From positions 23,190-87,189 of the forward strand of contig NW_026083155.1 of assembly GCF_020184175.1 (NCBI RefSeq): 64,000 nucleotides of DNA, written 5' to 3'. The DNA comes from Aphis gossypii. Its lineage: Eukaryota > Arthropoda > Insecta > Hemiptera > Aphididae. Below are positions 42,832-55,627 of this stretch, piece after piece. Position 1 is the stretch's first letter, and every line of letters begins with the position of its first letter. Both the position numbers and the translations under genes were made by a program. The notes below the pieces were generated by a model. The model ran no database searches. It saw nothing but the letters and a program-made list of their open reading frames with translations, and had not been told where the DNA came from.

Positions 42832-43915
42832 AAAATACCGTACAAAAACATGTCAATTTTGTTCCAATAATACGGCTTACAGAATGGTTTTAGAGCAAAA
42901 TACCTTAATTAAAAGTTGTAGAGGAGAGTTATATCGGGTGAAGTATAAGACTCGATTTTTGATATTTTAATTTTTTATACCAATTATTCACAAGTAAAAA
43001 AGTGAAAAAAACAGAAAACGCAAAACGGTTTTATCGAGTTTGAGAATAAAATATCGAAAATCGAGTCTTATACGTCACCCAATATAACTCTCCTCTACAA
43101 CTTTTAATTAAGGTATTTTGCTCTAAAACCATTCTGTAAGCCGTATTATTGGAACAAAATTGACATGTTTTACAGTAAAAAAGTTGTAATTACGGCCGTC
43201 GTGTGCTGCTATCGTTTCTAGCGGCAGAGTTTGTCACTTCCTAGCTACGACATCCACGCGCGCACGCACGAAGCAGGTCAAAACCGGTTTATTATCGGCG
43301 GTCCGCGCCTCGCACGTCGCGTCGTTGCATTATTTTTATTTATATTTAGGTATAATATTATAATATAGTAAATTATTCCATTTTGATCATATTATTGTTT
43401 ACGGGAAATAAAACGAAATAAAATTATGCTCGATTTATATGCTGCCCGCGAGTCGTGACCGTATTGACATATCAGCTGCGGCTGTGAAGAAAAACTTATT
43501 TTTTTAGTTCCAAAAACACGGCTTACTGGATGGTTTTAGAGCAAAATACATTAGTTAAAAGTTGTAGAGGAGAGTTGAATCTGTTAACGTATAAGAATAG
43601 ATTTTTGATATTTTATTTAATTATACCAATTATTTACAAATCAAAAAAGTGAAGAAAAAAAACGAAAATCACCGTACAAAAACATGTCAATTTTGTTCCA
43701 ATAATATGGCTTACTGAATGGTTTTAGAGCAAAATACCTTGATTAAAAGTTGTAGAGGAGAGTTATATTGGGTGACGTATAAGACTCGATTTTCGATATT
43801 TTAATTTTTTTTATACCAATTATTCACAAGTAAAAAAGTGAAAAAAAAACAGAAAACTCAAAACGATTTTATAGATTTTGAAAATGAAATATCAAAAATC
43901 GAGTCCACTAATTTT
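42832..43915. repeat. Four copies of a ~150-bp repeat, two forming a snapback
   Basis: Copies at about 42832-42990 (+), 43018-43180 (-), 43495-43665 (+, diverged) and 43672-43830 (+) share ggttttagagcaaaatacctt and gttgtagaggagagtt. The first two form an inverted pair around about 30 bases. Between copies two and three is a GC-rich stretch (43195-43330) unlike its surroundings. Confidence 0.8.
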
Positions 43916-44603
43916 ATATAATACCTCAATAACAACTCATTTAAAAACATTTAAACATAATTTTTTTATAATATGTATTATTTATAGTGTTAAAAATATA
44001 AGAATTTATAAAAATTAAAACTTATCTCATAAAATAATTAGTATATTAGATATACCTATATGTATACAATAAGACTACATAAATTAGTAATTACTTAAAA
44101 AGTAACAAATAAAATTGTATTATAACTATAATAATAATTATCACCTATACTACACAATTATACAAATTAGTAATTTAACAAATGAAATTGAATTTACAAA
44201 TAAGGTGATTTATTTCAATACAATTTATTATACATACGATTATTTGAATAATTTTATCATTAATAAATAATAACTAATAAGTATCTTTGTTATAAAATAA
44301 AATATATATTTTATACAAGAATTTTTAGACAATATATAAGTGAAGAAAAAAGTATGATACACAAAATACATGCATATAGATATAGGTAGGTACTAATTAT
44401 TCACATCCAAAAAAATAATATAAATGTTATGAATGGTACCTATATGACAAATTACATAATATTTGGTATATAAAATATAGATACGTACTAAGAACCTTTA
44501 CTAAATTAATTTTTAGTATTTACAGGATTATAACTTAGAGTAATATTTTTTATATCTGATTTTTTTGCTTTCTTATTTAAATAAAATTTCGCTATAAAAT
44601 ATA

Positions 44604-46300
44604 TTAAAAATATATTATTACGGCAACTAAATATTTGTTTGTGTATATAAATTCATACGTTTTATCTACAATGAGTGAATTTAATAATATATTTTGTTGA
44701 TCTAATTGATTATTTATTTCGTTAAACGCGTCTTTATTAAATTTAATATTTTTTATTTCATCGTAGTGAATAGGTTTGGGGTAGGGCTGATTTGAAAAGT
44801 TGAAAACATTGCAGCATGAATCGTTCAAAAGAGATAAGTCTACTGGAACTGAGGAATATGTTTGATATATCTGTTCCGTTTTCAGTACACCTTTCGATGT
44901 ATAAGCAATACACCCAGACTTCAAGTATAACTTCCCAGAACTTTTAATTTTAATTTTTTGAGTGATAGACTGTTTATTACAAATTATAGTAATTGTAGTG
45001 GGTTTTTCACATACAAAAAACCAATGATTTTTGAAAAATGAGGGATACCACATTTCTGTTTTGATTTCAGAGATATAAGTATCACACTGAGGTGGTTTAG
45101 TTACAGAATTTTTTAGTAATTCTGTTACACATGTGGGGTCCGTGTCACTATTATGTACAATCTCATTAAATCCACAAACAAATATTTTCGCTACTAATTT
45201 ACAGTTATTTAAACCTGTCCAAATAAAATATTTGCTCATTATTTTGTCCATTAACAAATACATAGAAGCTTTAGTCATATGAAGAAATTGACTATGTTCG
45301 TTAATTGGGATGTAAATAGGTAATATATAATAAACATTGAAATTTTCTACAAGGCACAGAGGAAATGTTAAAGAAAAAATAAATCTATCGCCTATTGTGT
45401 GCATTTCAATGCTTAATATTTTGAAAATTTCTTGAATGTTCTCCTCATCAAATTTAACTGGAATTTTCAAATCATCCGGGAGAATATTCTCTATGTGTTT
45501 TATTTCCGATAGTAATTGGTCGGGTGTTATTATAAATGCATCTACTATATTATTTCGTACGTTAGAAATTACTCTTTGTAAATTACTTACAAGTATGTCC
45601 AATTCAAATATAGTGTTTTCTAGTATAGATATCGAGCTCAAAACATTAATTTTTCTGTTTTCGTTAGCGATCGCAATAATCATTTCGTTCAGTTTATTTT
45701 CTCCTTGTCTCATGTTTGCATCAAATAATTTCTTATTTTCATTAAATGATGTAACAGAATCATTAAAATTAACTATTGTGGTTTTTAATATAGATATCTG
45801 ATCATGAACAATACGCATAACGTCTTTCTGATTGTTTTCCAATTTATTGATTTCACTATCATATCTTCGTACATCGTCAGCATCAGCTACTCCATACATC
45901 CATTTAAATACCGTACCTCCTAACTCAAAAGATCGCCTAACCTTTTTGTATGTCTACCCATTTGTACAATTAAACCTATCTCGTTTTCCAATTTATTCGC
46001 GTGTTTTCTTAATTGATACAAAGTTAGAGATATTTCCTTGTACTCAATTTGTTCAATTGTTTTTAACATTTTCCTAATATTTCTAAGACTGCTATTTAAA
46101 AAAATTAAATCCATATATGTATTTATTGTCCAACTACTTCCGCAAGCTCTACCATTACCTATGAGTTCGTACTGCAAACCCGGGCTATCGCTGGTCGATG
46201 TCAATTCAAACAAGTCTTCTTCATTATTACCAAACGTAGTCGAAATTTGTATGATAAATAACAACAACATTATTTGATAAACGATCTTCTCAACGTCCAT
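44604..46300 (-). pseudogene. Baculovirus-F/errantivirus-like envelope fusion protein
   Basis: ATG 46300 begins a hydrophobic signal peptide (IMLLLFIIQISTTF). The first part (126 codons) ends just after a furin-like RHTKR. A one-base shift (about 45915) leads to the second frame, open for 431 codons. It holds a fusion-peptide-like start, a coiled coil (residues about 15-110), a conserved LPDDLKIPV segment and a Cys-rich ectodomain (about residues 235-370). It ends after a partial hydrophobic stretch (YLVAVIIYF), so the membrane anchor is truncated. No LTR, gag or pol lies nearby. The gene is divergent from the transposase gene at 47.6 kb. It differs in sequence from the env at 34-36 kb. Confidence 0.75.
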
Positions 46301-47590
46301 TTTAACTTTTTTTTCTTCGTATCTTTAGTGTCGTCCAATATAATTATACTTAGCGTACTACGTATAACCACTACGAGTATGTATCTACAACAATAAGATT
46401 AAGTAAATTTAAATCTTGTGCTATTAGTATGAACAAATAATGATAATAAAATATTCACCAATTTGTATTTTTTTGTTTAACTTGTAAAATATAAACTTTA
46501 TTTATAAAAAACACAAAAATATATTGAAAACTAAAGGGACCAACACCTTTCGTTAGGTGTAACAATTAATATTGAAATACGTCTTATCAAAAACAAATAA
46601 AAAATTGAATAAAAAATAATAAACTTAGTAAATAAAAACAATATTTTTACCTGTTTCAATGTTTGAATTTCACTTGACAAATATCAAATGTCGAACACCA
46701 TTAATCTTTTCACTCGAAGTATTGAATGGCGTTATGTGTTGATAAAAAAAAAAAATTCAAAAACTATTAAAAAAAAACACAGAAATTTAAAGATAGTCGA
46801 AACACTGTGTATAACGTACAACAAAATCGTTTCTTCAATATGGAAGTCTTGCATTCGATGGTGTACTCTGAATAAGTACTGGTTAGTAAAATGTATTCGA
46901 TAACGGTATAATATATTGTAATGATATATATATATTATATATATCATATTTAATTATATATAATATATTTTATCGATCGACATTTAAATTTAAAGATCAT
47001 ATACATCATAATTATACATATTATTTAGACAACATTTAAAATTAAAATAAGATGTCAAATTACATTCATTACAGTAGAATCTACTGTAATGATATTATGA
47101 TTTATTGAGTAGATTATTATCTATAATTCACATCAATTTATATATAATAACTTTAATTAATATTTTTTAAAGGTTACTTTAAATTATGTATAACCTTTAA
47201 AATTAAGACAATAAATGTTACATTACTTACATTATAGATTACAATTAAAATTACAATTAGATACAATTTAAATACTTATATGTGGACATTCGAACAAATA
47301 GTTTAAAAATTATTATAGCATGATATTTTAATATTTTATCTTTATCGTAAAGATATTATAAGTAATTATAATAATTACCTAATTATTGTCGTACAATCAA
47401 ATTAATGCGTTTGATAATAACCAAAGGACAATATTAGTGAGTAGGTATGACAAATGCAATTCTAGCTGTCAGATATTTTCATCAAATAATAATATATTTG
47501 CTATATAATATTACTTGTATAGAAGTAGTTGAAAGTTAGTGGTGTGCGTGTGTTTTTTTCCTTTAAAAAAAATTGTTGTTTCTTTATTGT
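46301..47590. other. 1.3-kb AT-rich divergent intergenic region
   Basis: No gene recognised. It includes a TA-rich palindromic stretch (46921-46975) and lies between the divergent starts of the envelope gene and the transposase-nuclease gene, so it presumably holds both promoters. Confidence 0.5.
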
Positions 47591-50500
47591 ATGAAAATGG
47601 CTTTGCAAAATATTTTTTTGTTATCAAATCGCTCAACACTAAACTTAAAAGAAGCCATTAAATTACTTAAAAAACCAAATTTAAACAATGATGACGTAGT
47701 GCAGTGTTATAACTTAGAAGCAAAACCAGGTTTGTGGTATATGTGTGCATACAATCAAAGATCTAAAGACGGTATTGAATGGCAATCAACAGGTACTCGT
47801 TCATTGCCTAATGAAAAAAATCCCACCGTACTGGCCGAATACTTTTCATTCGAAAAATTGAATAAAAGTGTATTTAGACTAACGAATACAAACGATATTG
47901 TCTTGGTTAACTATTCAGATTTGAACTCTACAGTTGAGAAAACAAAAAGAACACATACTTCTAAAAAAAAATCTATCAAAAATATTATGAAAAGCCGTTT
48001 CAAACTAATAAAAAAAAATAATAATTCTGTTTCTAATGAAGTAATTAAACATGAATCCACAGAAAAATATGTCAGGTAAGTACATCAAACATTATGAATT
48101 GTTTTTCTTATAATTGTTTTATGCTTAAATTGATATTTTTTTTCAAGCAACAATTTTGGACAATATTTAGGAGATGATGGTTCCCTTCCAGGAGGTTCCA
48201 CCTTTGTGCAGTCTACAGCCCAAATAGTAAAATCTGCTCCGAGTGCTCCGACTTTATCGCAATTCAAGTAAGTATAGGTACCTATAATCTATACGTCTCT
48301 CCGAGTTTACGCACTTCTAGTATCAACACTGTGCCATCGGACATATACATGTAACGGTCGAATTTAAAGTTTTTAAGTACAATCATAAGTATTAATCAAT
48401 AATAATATATAAATACTATAGTATTAAATTGTTTACTTTGTTTTAATAATTTTAAAATTATATTCGATAGTGATGGTGCCGTTAGTAATGCATTATCCAA
48501 TGAAGATAGTCTGATTCAACAATCGTAAGTTTTTATTTTGTGTTTTTTTTTATATAGCACAATAGTTATTAGTATATTATATACAAGTACGTTCACAAGT
48601 ACAAATGATTAAATTACAGATTATTTTTTTTAATATGTTTATAAATAGTGTTTACCCTAATATTGAAACTATTATTATGCATGATGAAAATAATTTAGAA
48701 ATAAGTGGTATCAATGCAATTAATGAAGTCAGTTCTTACGAGGTTGTTAAAGAAAATCTTAGCGCAGAGTAAGTCTTACATTTCCATGTAAAAGTAATAT
48801 ATAATAATTAATAATAATTTTATTTTTGACATCCAGGAATACGTTAAAAAAATATACTGGTAGGCGTATCGTTGATATGATGTTTATATTCAAACAAATA
48901 AAAAAAAGTCGACACATAGGTGGTTTCGGTTGTACTTTTTTGGATATGCAATTTGTATCCGAAAAGCAGAGTGGTTTTAGGTCTTCGTTCAAGTTTGCAT
49001 GCGAAATGTGTAACTGTGAATTAATCATTTATTCAGAAGAAAAGGTGCCTTCTTCATACATTCCAATAAATGAAGCAATTGTTAGTGGTACAATTGCAGC
49101 TGGTATTGGGTATTCACAGTTGTCAGAATTAACAGCATCATTAGATGTTCCTTGTATGTCAAACACCACATATAACGTAGTTCTTTCTAAAATGGGTGAT
49201 ACAATACACGATGCTGCATTACAAGAGATGAAACTAGCAGGGGAGGAGGAAAGAAAGTTTGCTATTGAAACTGGTTGTTTTGATGATGATGGTGTACCAA
49301 TGTGTACTGTGATCGCTGACGGACAATGGTCAAAACGATCTTATAAGACCAAATATGACGCATTGTCTGGAGTTGTAAGTGAACGAAAACATAAAAAAAA
49401 TCAAAATATTTTTATATAATATAATAATATGTTTGTTTTCAGGCTACAATAATAGGTTACAAATCAAAAAAAATTTTGTTTATTGGTATACGTAATCGCT
49501 ATTGCGTAGTATGTCAAAGAGCTGCTAATAAAAAAACAACTGTACCTGACCATACGTGTTTTTTAAATTGGACTAAAGGAGCAACTAGTATGGAAGCTGA
49601 TGCAATAGCTGAAGGATTCAAACGAAGTGTAGAAATGCATGGTCTTAAATTCAATAAATTAATCGGTAAATACGTATTTAATTGGGCATTAAATAAACTG
49701 TACAATATAAACTTTACTTTATAAAAAATTAAGATAGTTATAAGATAATATAAATATTTATTTCGTTTTAGGTGATGGAGATTCTAGTGTCACTAGACGA
49801 TTACGTGAATTAATGCCATATGGACCTAATCTATTAGTTGAAAAAATTGAATGCCGCAATCATCTATTGCGTAATTACGGAACTAAATTAGCTGCAATGA
49901 TTAAAAATACTAATTATCCTATAACATTGAGAAATCACATAAAAAACAATCAATTACGATTTAGATTTGCTATTACTAAAGCAATTGAGTATCGTAATAA
50001 ATTGGAAAATCAAACAAAAGCTCAAAAAATATTTGGTTTGTTATTTTAATTTAATGTGTTCTAATTACATCAAACTGATTTTTTTTTTTAATATTTAATA
50101 TTTATTTAAATTGTACTAGGTTTAAGAAGAGATATAACGAATAGCTTTTTACATATTCTTGGCGATCATAAGCAATGTGAAAAATACTTTTGTAATGGTT
50201 CAAAATTGAATGAAATTAATTATTTTTCATTAGCAAACAAATCGGGTCTTCTACAAGAATTTAGTCAAATTGTTAGTCGTTTAGCTAACAATGCAGACAG
50301 CTTATTAATGAACGTAGATAATAATATCTGCGAACAATTTAACAGTGTAATAAATAAACATCTATCTGGAAAACGGATTAATTTTTCACAAAGGCAGTCC
50401 TACAATATACGAGTAGAAGCTGCTGTATTGTCACATAATACTGCAGGGAAATATATACGTAGTATTCATAAGAGTATTGTGAATGATATCAGTCCTGGTA

Positions 50501-51783
50501 AATATTGAAATGTATGATGTATGATGTGCAATATTATGATAAAAATTGAAAATTTTATCTTCTAGGTAATATAGGTAAAAAGTTTTTAGAGTCAAAAACG
50601 AACAAGATGCAAAATACACGTAAACGAAAACTATTTCAAGAACATAGACCTAAAAATGTAGCAAGTTCTGGTCCAGACCAAAATTATGGACTAGTAGAGA
50701 CTTTAATTGACGATATAACACCCGAAGAAATTAATAAAAGAAAAAAAACTTTTTTAGATACACTTAATTTAACTCCGTCCAATAGATTGGCATTAGAATT
50801 TGAAACGAGAATTCAATCAAATTCTCAAAGGTGGCATAAAGAAAGACGTAATCGCTTAACAGCATCAAACTTTGGACGCATATGCAAAATGAGAACATCA
50901 ACATCTTGTAAAAATACTGTTTATGATCTATTGTATAGAACTTTCACATCAAAAGCCACAGAGTATGGAAAATTAATGGAATCGGTAGCCATTAAAGAAG
51001 CAGAAAAAAAAATTGGACAAACAATAAATACATGTGGACTTTTCATTGATGTCAACCAACCATTTTTAGCTGCTTCTCCTGGTAATACATATTTATACAT
51101 TTATTACCTATATTATAAATAAACTGTAAATTAGGAAATGCATAAAATAAATACCTAATTTTATAATTACAGTAGTAAAACGCTGATTTTAAAGTAAAGG
51201 TATTTTTTTTATATATATAGATGGGATAATAGGTGAAGATAGTTTAGTGGAAATAAAATGTCCGTTTTTAGCAAAAGATTGTGACAACTATGTAGAAGCC
51301 TTAAATGAAAAAAAGGTATAACACATAATAAATTTGTATATTATAATATTTGCAATAATATTTATTTAAAAACATAAGTTTAATAACTACCTACTTTATA
51401 ATTTTAGCTACCCAATTGTACGTTAGTTCATGGCGAATTGCGTTTAAAAACTAGTAGTAATTATTACTACCAGGTGCAAGGACAAATGCATATATGTCAA
51501 AAAAAAATGTTATTTTGTTACTTACACCAATAAATGGTTAAATATCGAGTGCATAACCTACGATGAAGAATTTTGGCAGAAACAAATGGAGACTAAGTTA
51601 GAAAAGTTAGTGCATACAAAAGGACATATGAAAATGTCATATAGGTATCTAGTTGTATATTTAATGAGTTTTATTTTTTTCAGTTTTTACATGAATTGCA
51701 TATTACCAGAAATCATAAATCCACAGTATGGTAAACGCCTATTGGTAGACGATATAAAAGACCCAAAAGAAGACAGAAAATAA
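47591..51783 (+). CDS. Mutator-like transposase fused to a YqaJ-type exonuclease, 12 exons
   Basis: Exons: 47591-48075, 48148-48267, 48471-48524, 48649-48768, 48837-49374, 49443-49665, 49772-50035, 50120-50497, 50566-51081, 51221-51315, 51408-51606, 51684-51783. All introns are GT-AG and in phase. The middle third resembles the Mutator-like transposase domain (PF20700): IADGQWSKRSYKT, YCVVCQRA, GDGDSSVTRRL and KIECRNHLLRNYG. The C-terminal third is a PD-(D/E)XK nuclease of YqaJ/lambda-exonuclease type: RLTASNFGRI, then SPD and LVEIKCPF, then a YYYQVQGQMHI helix. The N-terminus (about 330 residues) is unrecognised. The only lesion is a frameshift in the 9-A run near 51499-51507. The gene is probably the mobility gene of the host element. 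Confidence 0.8.
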
Positions 51784-53044
51784 TCAATATAATACAATAT
51801 ACATCTACGTCAATACTCCTTTTATTATTATTATAATAATTATATTTATGTATTAGGTATATAGGTATTACAATGAGTATACTTACGGTTATTGGGCTAT
51901 ATTAGTATATCTCATTGGTATCTTATATGGATCACTCTAATAATAAATTTATGAATATAATACCTACATACAAGTATAGGTATAAAGTATAAACTATTGT
52001 TTTTTGTTTCAACTATTTAGATTTTGTTTGATGAAAAATCATAAAATTGCTGTATGAATTTATGTTTAGTAGTATAATATAATCTACAAAAAATCATAAT
52101 TTTTCACTTATCAATATATAAATATATAATAGGTACATTATAAATAGATAATAGATATAGGTACTTTAAATTTTATTTTATTTAACATTTTGTTGTGTTA
52201 GAGATTGCATACTCTATCTAATGGTATATAAAAATATTTAAGTAAATAGGACTTAGATAAAAACAATTAACAATTATTGTGATTTTTGCTCTAGGAACAT
52301 GTTAGTAGGTAAAAATGTATGTTATTTTATTATTATTCATTCACACTGAATCATTATTAATCCCAAATTTGGAAAAAGGTTGTTGAAATCAGATACATTA
52401 GAACCAATTTAATTAGAAAAAATAATTCAAGATGCGTGGAATAAAAAAACGAAAAAGAAATATTTGTTTTTACTATTTTGTATAATTATATAAATTTATA
52501 GATTATAAAATGAAAAAATTATGTATTTTTAAGTGTATTTAAGTAGGTACATGTTATTGTGCTCAATATTCTATTTTTCTTTGAATTACCAAAAAAATGT
52601 AAGTAGTTAGCATTTCCACGTACAAAAGTGTTATATGTATAAAATGTACGCAATACATTTAAATACTACAAAACTAATATTTAGATATTTAGGTAATATT
52701 GGTTTAGGTTATTGTTATAAATTAGTTATTATTTACTGTATATAAATATTTCATGAAGTAAATATCTTATCATGTATTATAAATACAAATCGCGTCGGAA
52801 ACCGAGGGTATTAAAAATATTACAGTTGCATTTACCCATTTACGTGTATATTTAAGCGCGATCCGTCATAGACAAGGGTTCAAATAATAATAAACATCGC
52901 TCCCGAATAAACACAATCGTCGGCCGGCCGCCGACTACTAGTAGTGGGCGTGGTTAAAACGTCGCGTGCTTGCGGATCGCGAAAACACCTAACAGCGCGT
53001 TCTCTCGGACGTTGTATGCGTTTCACTTTTACTGTTGCGTCCTC
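51784..53044. other. AT-rich 3' part of the TTAA element
   Basis: No gene seen. 52910-53010 is abruptly GC-rich (cggccggccgccgac), as is the corresponding region near the left end. The terminal inverted repeat closes at 53044. Confidence 0.5.
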
Positions 53045-53261
53045 TTAAGTTGATTGTTGCACATTATTCTAATCTTAATTGCTGCATAATTTTCATTGTA
53101 ATTTGTGTATGAGTTAAAACTTATAGCAGAAAAAACGTAATAAGTATGTTGTTGATTTCATTAAATTTAATTGATCTATTAGGATTTATTAATAATTAAT
53201 AACAAATTTAAATCTTATTTAAGTTATAATTTATTTATTAATTAATTAATTACGTATAAAT

Positions 53262-54420
53262 TGTTCAAATTGTTGTCCGCCGTGAACAAAACATGATTCA
53301 GCGCGCCGCATAAATTCTTTATTTGTTGAAGCTGTAATTTGTTCATCAGTTAGTTGGTACATGCTACTGTTATTTTATCTTTTAAATTTTGAAGATTTAT
53401 AGGTGGGTCGGCATACACTATTGTTTTTAAGTGACCCCATAAAAAAAAATCTAGTGGCGTAATATCAGGTGATCGTGGTGGCCATTTAAGGGTCCGTAAG
53501 TTCCTAGCCATCGATTTGGAAATTGTGCATTTAAATAGTCGCGAACTATGTGAGCATTGTGTGCTGGAGCACCATCGTGTTGAAAAATAATATTTTCTCT
53601 TAGAGCTAAAGGATTATCATCAAGCATTATCGTAATTCGTTTAATAAAAAATTATAATATCGTCTACCATTGAGCGTTCCTTCATAAAAATATGGACCAA
53701 GCAATTTACTACCAATTAAACCACACCAAACGTTTATTCCCCAACAGTTTGATTATTAGTTTCAAACGTCCAATGTGGATTTTGATGGTCCCAGTAACGG
53801 TTATTTCTTATTAATAACACCATTATTCGTAAACTTAGATTCATCTGTCCATAATATCGTATTTAAAATTAATGGATTTTCATCTAAACTGGTCATCAAC
53901 CACGCAACAAAAGTAAGTCTCCGATCTGCATCACCCTGACGTAAATGCTGAATTAAATCAGGTCGATATGGATGCATTTTATACTTTTTCAAAACATTAA
54001 AAACCGCGGTATGAGATATTCCAAGCTCTCTACCAACGTGTCGTGTAGAAACTCTGGGATTCGCTCTAACATAGGCTAATAATTGTTCTTCGACCTCTTC
54101 ACCTAAAGCATCACCTCGTCTTTGTCTTTGATTGCTCGCCGTTTTAGAAAATGACCCATAGGTTCTGAGATTCCTTTCTAAGTTATAAATAAAACTATGG
54201 GTAGGATGTTCTCTATCTTAAGTAATTAATAAAAAAAAAACAAAAATAACTTAGAAAATTATTTAAATGAAAATTTAAGTAAATTACTAAACATACCTGG
54301 GTAACGTTGAGCATAAGTTTGTGCTGCACGACGTGCATTTTTTTGACACTCCCAATAATAAATAATACATCGACTTTTTGTGAATGATTCATACTGTTCA
54401 CGGAGTAACGTACGTGTTGA
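53262..54420 (-). pseudogene. Mariner-type transposase, broken
   Basis: Reads 54420 to 53262. An N-terminal helix-turn-helix of DUF4817 type (KNARRAAQTYAQRYP) is followed by an intron-like GTATG and a second HTH (GISHTAVFNVLKKY). The catalytic core shows WTDESKF (first Asp), QHDGAPAH (second) and SPDITPLDFFLWG (third, about 37 residues later). Stops and shifts occur after NNGVINKK, after the NNQT segment and near 53490. No ATG is evident at the 5' end. It is the source gene of the TA-flanked element around it. Confidence 0.8.
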
Positions 54421-55276
54421 ACGATGAAAAATAATTGAAATGTTCAGTCACTTAATTTATTTTATCGTATTTAATTTTGTATCAAATTGTCATACAGATA
54501 AAAGTTTACTTGAAGGTAGATATTACCTATACTAATGTTTAATTTTATAACGGTCGATAAAATACGATAAGTATTAAACAACGTTTATTTTCCAATTTAA
54601 AATAGCATAGGTTTCATGCACTAACCCTTGTAGAAACTTAGTAGATCCGGCACTAAGACAATAGTTTAAACAATTTATACGTTAAATAAATTGATTTATA
54701 AATAAACTTATAACTTAAATAAGATTTAACTTTGTTATTAATTATTAATAAATCCTAATAGATCAATTAAATTTAATGAAATCAACAACATACTTATTTA
54801 CGTTTTTTTCTGCTATAAGTTTTAACTCATACACAAATTAAAATGAAAATTATGCAGAAATTAAGATTAGAATAATGTGAAACAATCAACTTAATTATTA
54901 AGGATAACAATATCAAACTTAAACAATCGTAGAATAATTATTTTTAAAGTTACGGTCAAAAAACTGTAAATTGTGTGTGTTTTGCAGTTTTTTGGTTGAA
55001 GGGCCATAAATTGGTCAATTTTGGACTTAGAAAGTTGGTTTGACTACCAAAATTCTTTAAAAAATTAGTAGAAAAATAATTGGTGGTTTAAATAGGTGGT
55101 TACCATTTAAGAAAAAAAAGTTGTACTGCGCATGCGCAAGCCTAACTAAGTTAAAAAAATTCAAATACCGTAAAAATGTGTATTTTTATGTTATAACAAC
55201 CCACCAAAACACAGAATTTAAATCGCAGTACTCTATTCAAATTTATTGAGTGTTCTCAGATAGCGTTTACACACTG

Positions 55277-55627
55277 TATAAAAAAAAAATATAAACTGTA
55301 CCTTGTATCTTCTTAAAAAAAAAAAAATGAAAACAATATATAGTAATGTATATGTACTTGTATGTACCAAAAAATTTTTAATTTAATTTACTTAAATTTA
55401 ATATTAATTATATTTTATTTAACTTATAGGTCTATACTATCTAGTATATACTTAGCCACCTAGGTATATAATAAATTAAAATTTAGTAGAATATTTTATA
55501 AATTTGGGCTATATTTTCGTCCTAGATTCTCTTAATTAAACTTATTAAAATAAAAATTATTTATGAAATTTTGTAATAATTACATTTTTATAATAATAGA
55601 CAATATTAGAAAAATCGCATACAACAA
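55277..55627. other. AT-rich spacer, nothing recognised
   Basis: No coding signal, repeats or inverted ends were found that could mark the left boundary of the next element. Confidence 0.5.

Larger units (their letters stand above)
42814..53044 (+). mobile_element. TTAA-site DNA transposon carrying a transposase-YqaJ gene and an envelope gene
   Basis: The left end GGGGACGCAACA and right end (reverse complement) GAGGACGCAACA form short inverted repeats. The right border is followed by TTAA. The left border shows T-AA where the intact mariner arm has TTAA, so a TTAA target duplication with one lost base is inferred. Content: four snapback repeats and a GC-rich patch (left), an envelope-like gene (-), the 12-exon Mutator-like/YqaJ gene (+), and an AT-rich right end with a GC-rich patch (52915-53010). 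TTAA targets are used by piggyBac and Kolobok superfamilies; I cannot place it more exactly. Confidence 0.7.
42430..55276 (-). mobile_element. Mariner-type element with long inverted repeats, split by a 10.2-kb insertion
   Basis: TA|CAGTGTGTAAACGCTATC at the left is mirrored by ...GCGTTTACACACTG|TA at the right, with TA target dinucleotides. The right arm is about 610 bases (about 54668-55276). Its outer ~385 bases match 42430-42813 inverted and its inner ~220 match 53045-53262 inverted, so the left arm has been cut in two at 42813/53045. Without the insertion the element is about 2.6 kb. It encodes a broken transposase on the minus strand. Confidence 0.85.

Noticed and set aside
46688..46947. 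Small frames on both strands in the divergent spacer
   Set aside because: Short, low-complexity and unsupported by motifs.
42430..55276. One giant 12.8-kb mariner carrying all enclosed genes as cargo
   Set aside because: The right arm continues without break where the left arm is interrupted at 42813/53045, and the interrupting DNA has its own inverted ends and TTAA border. It is therefore a separate insertion.
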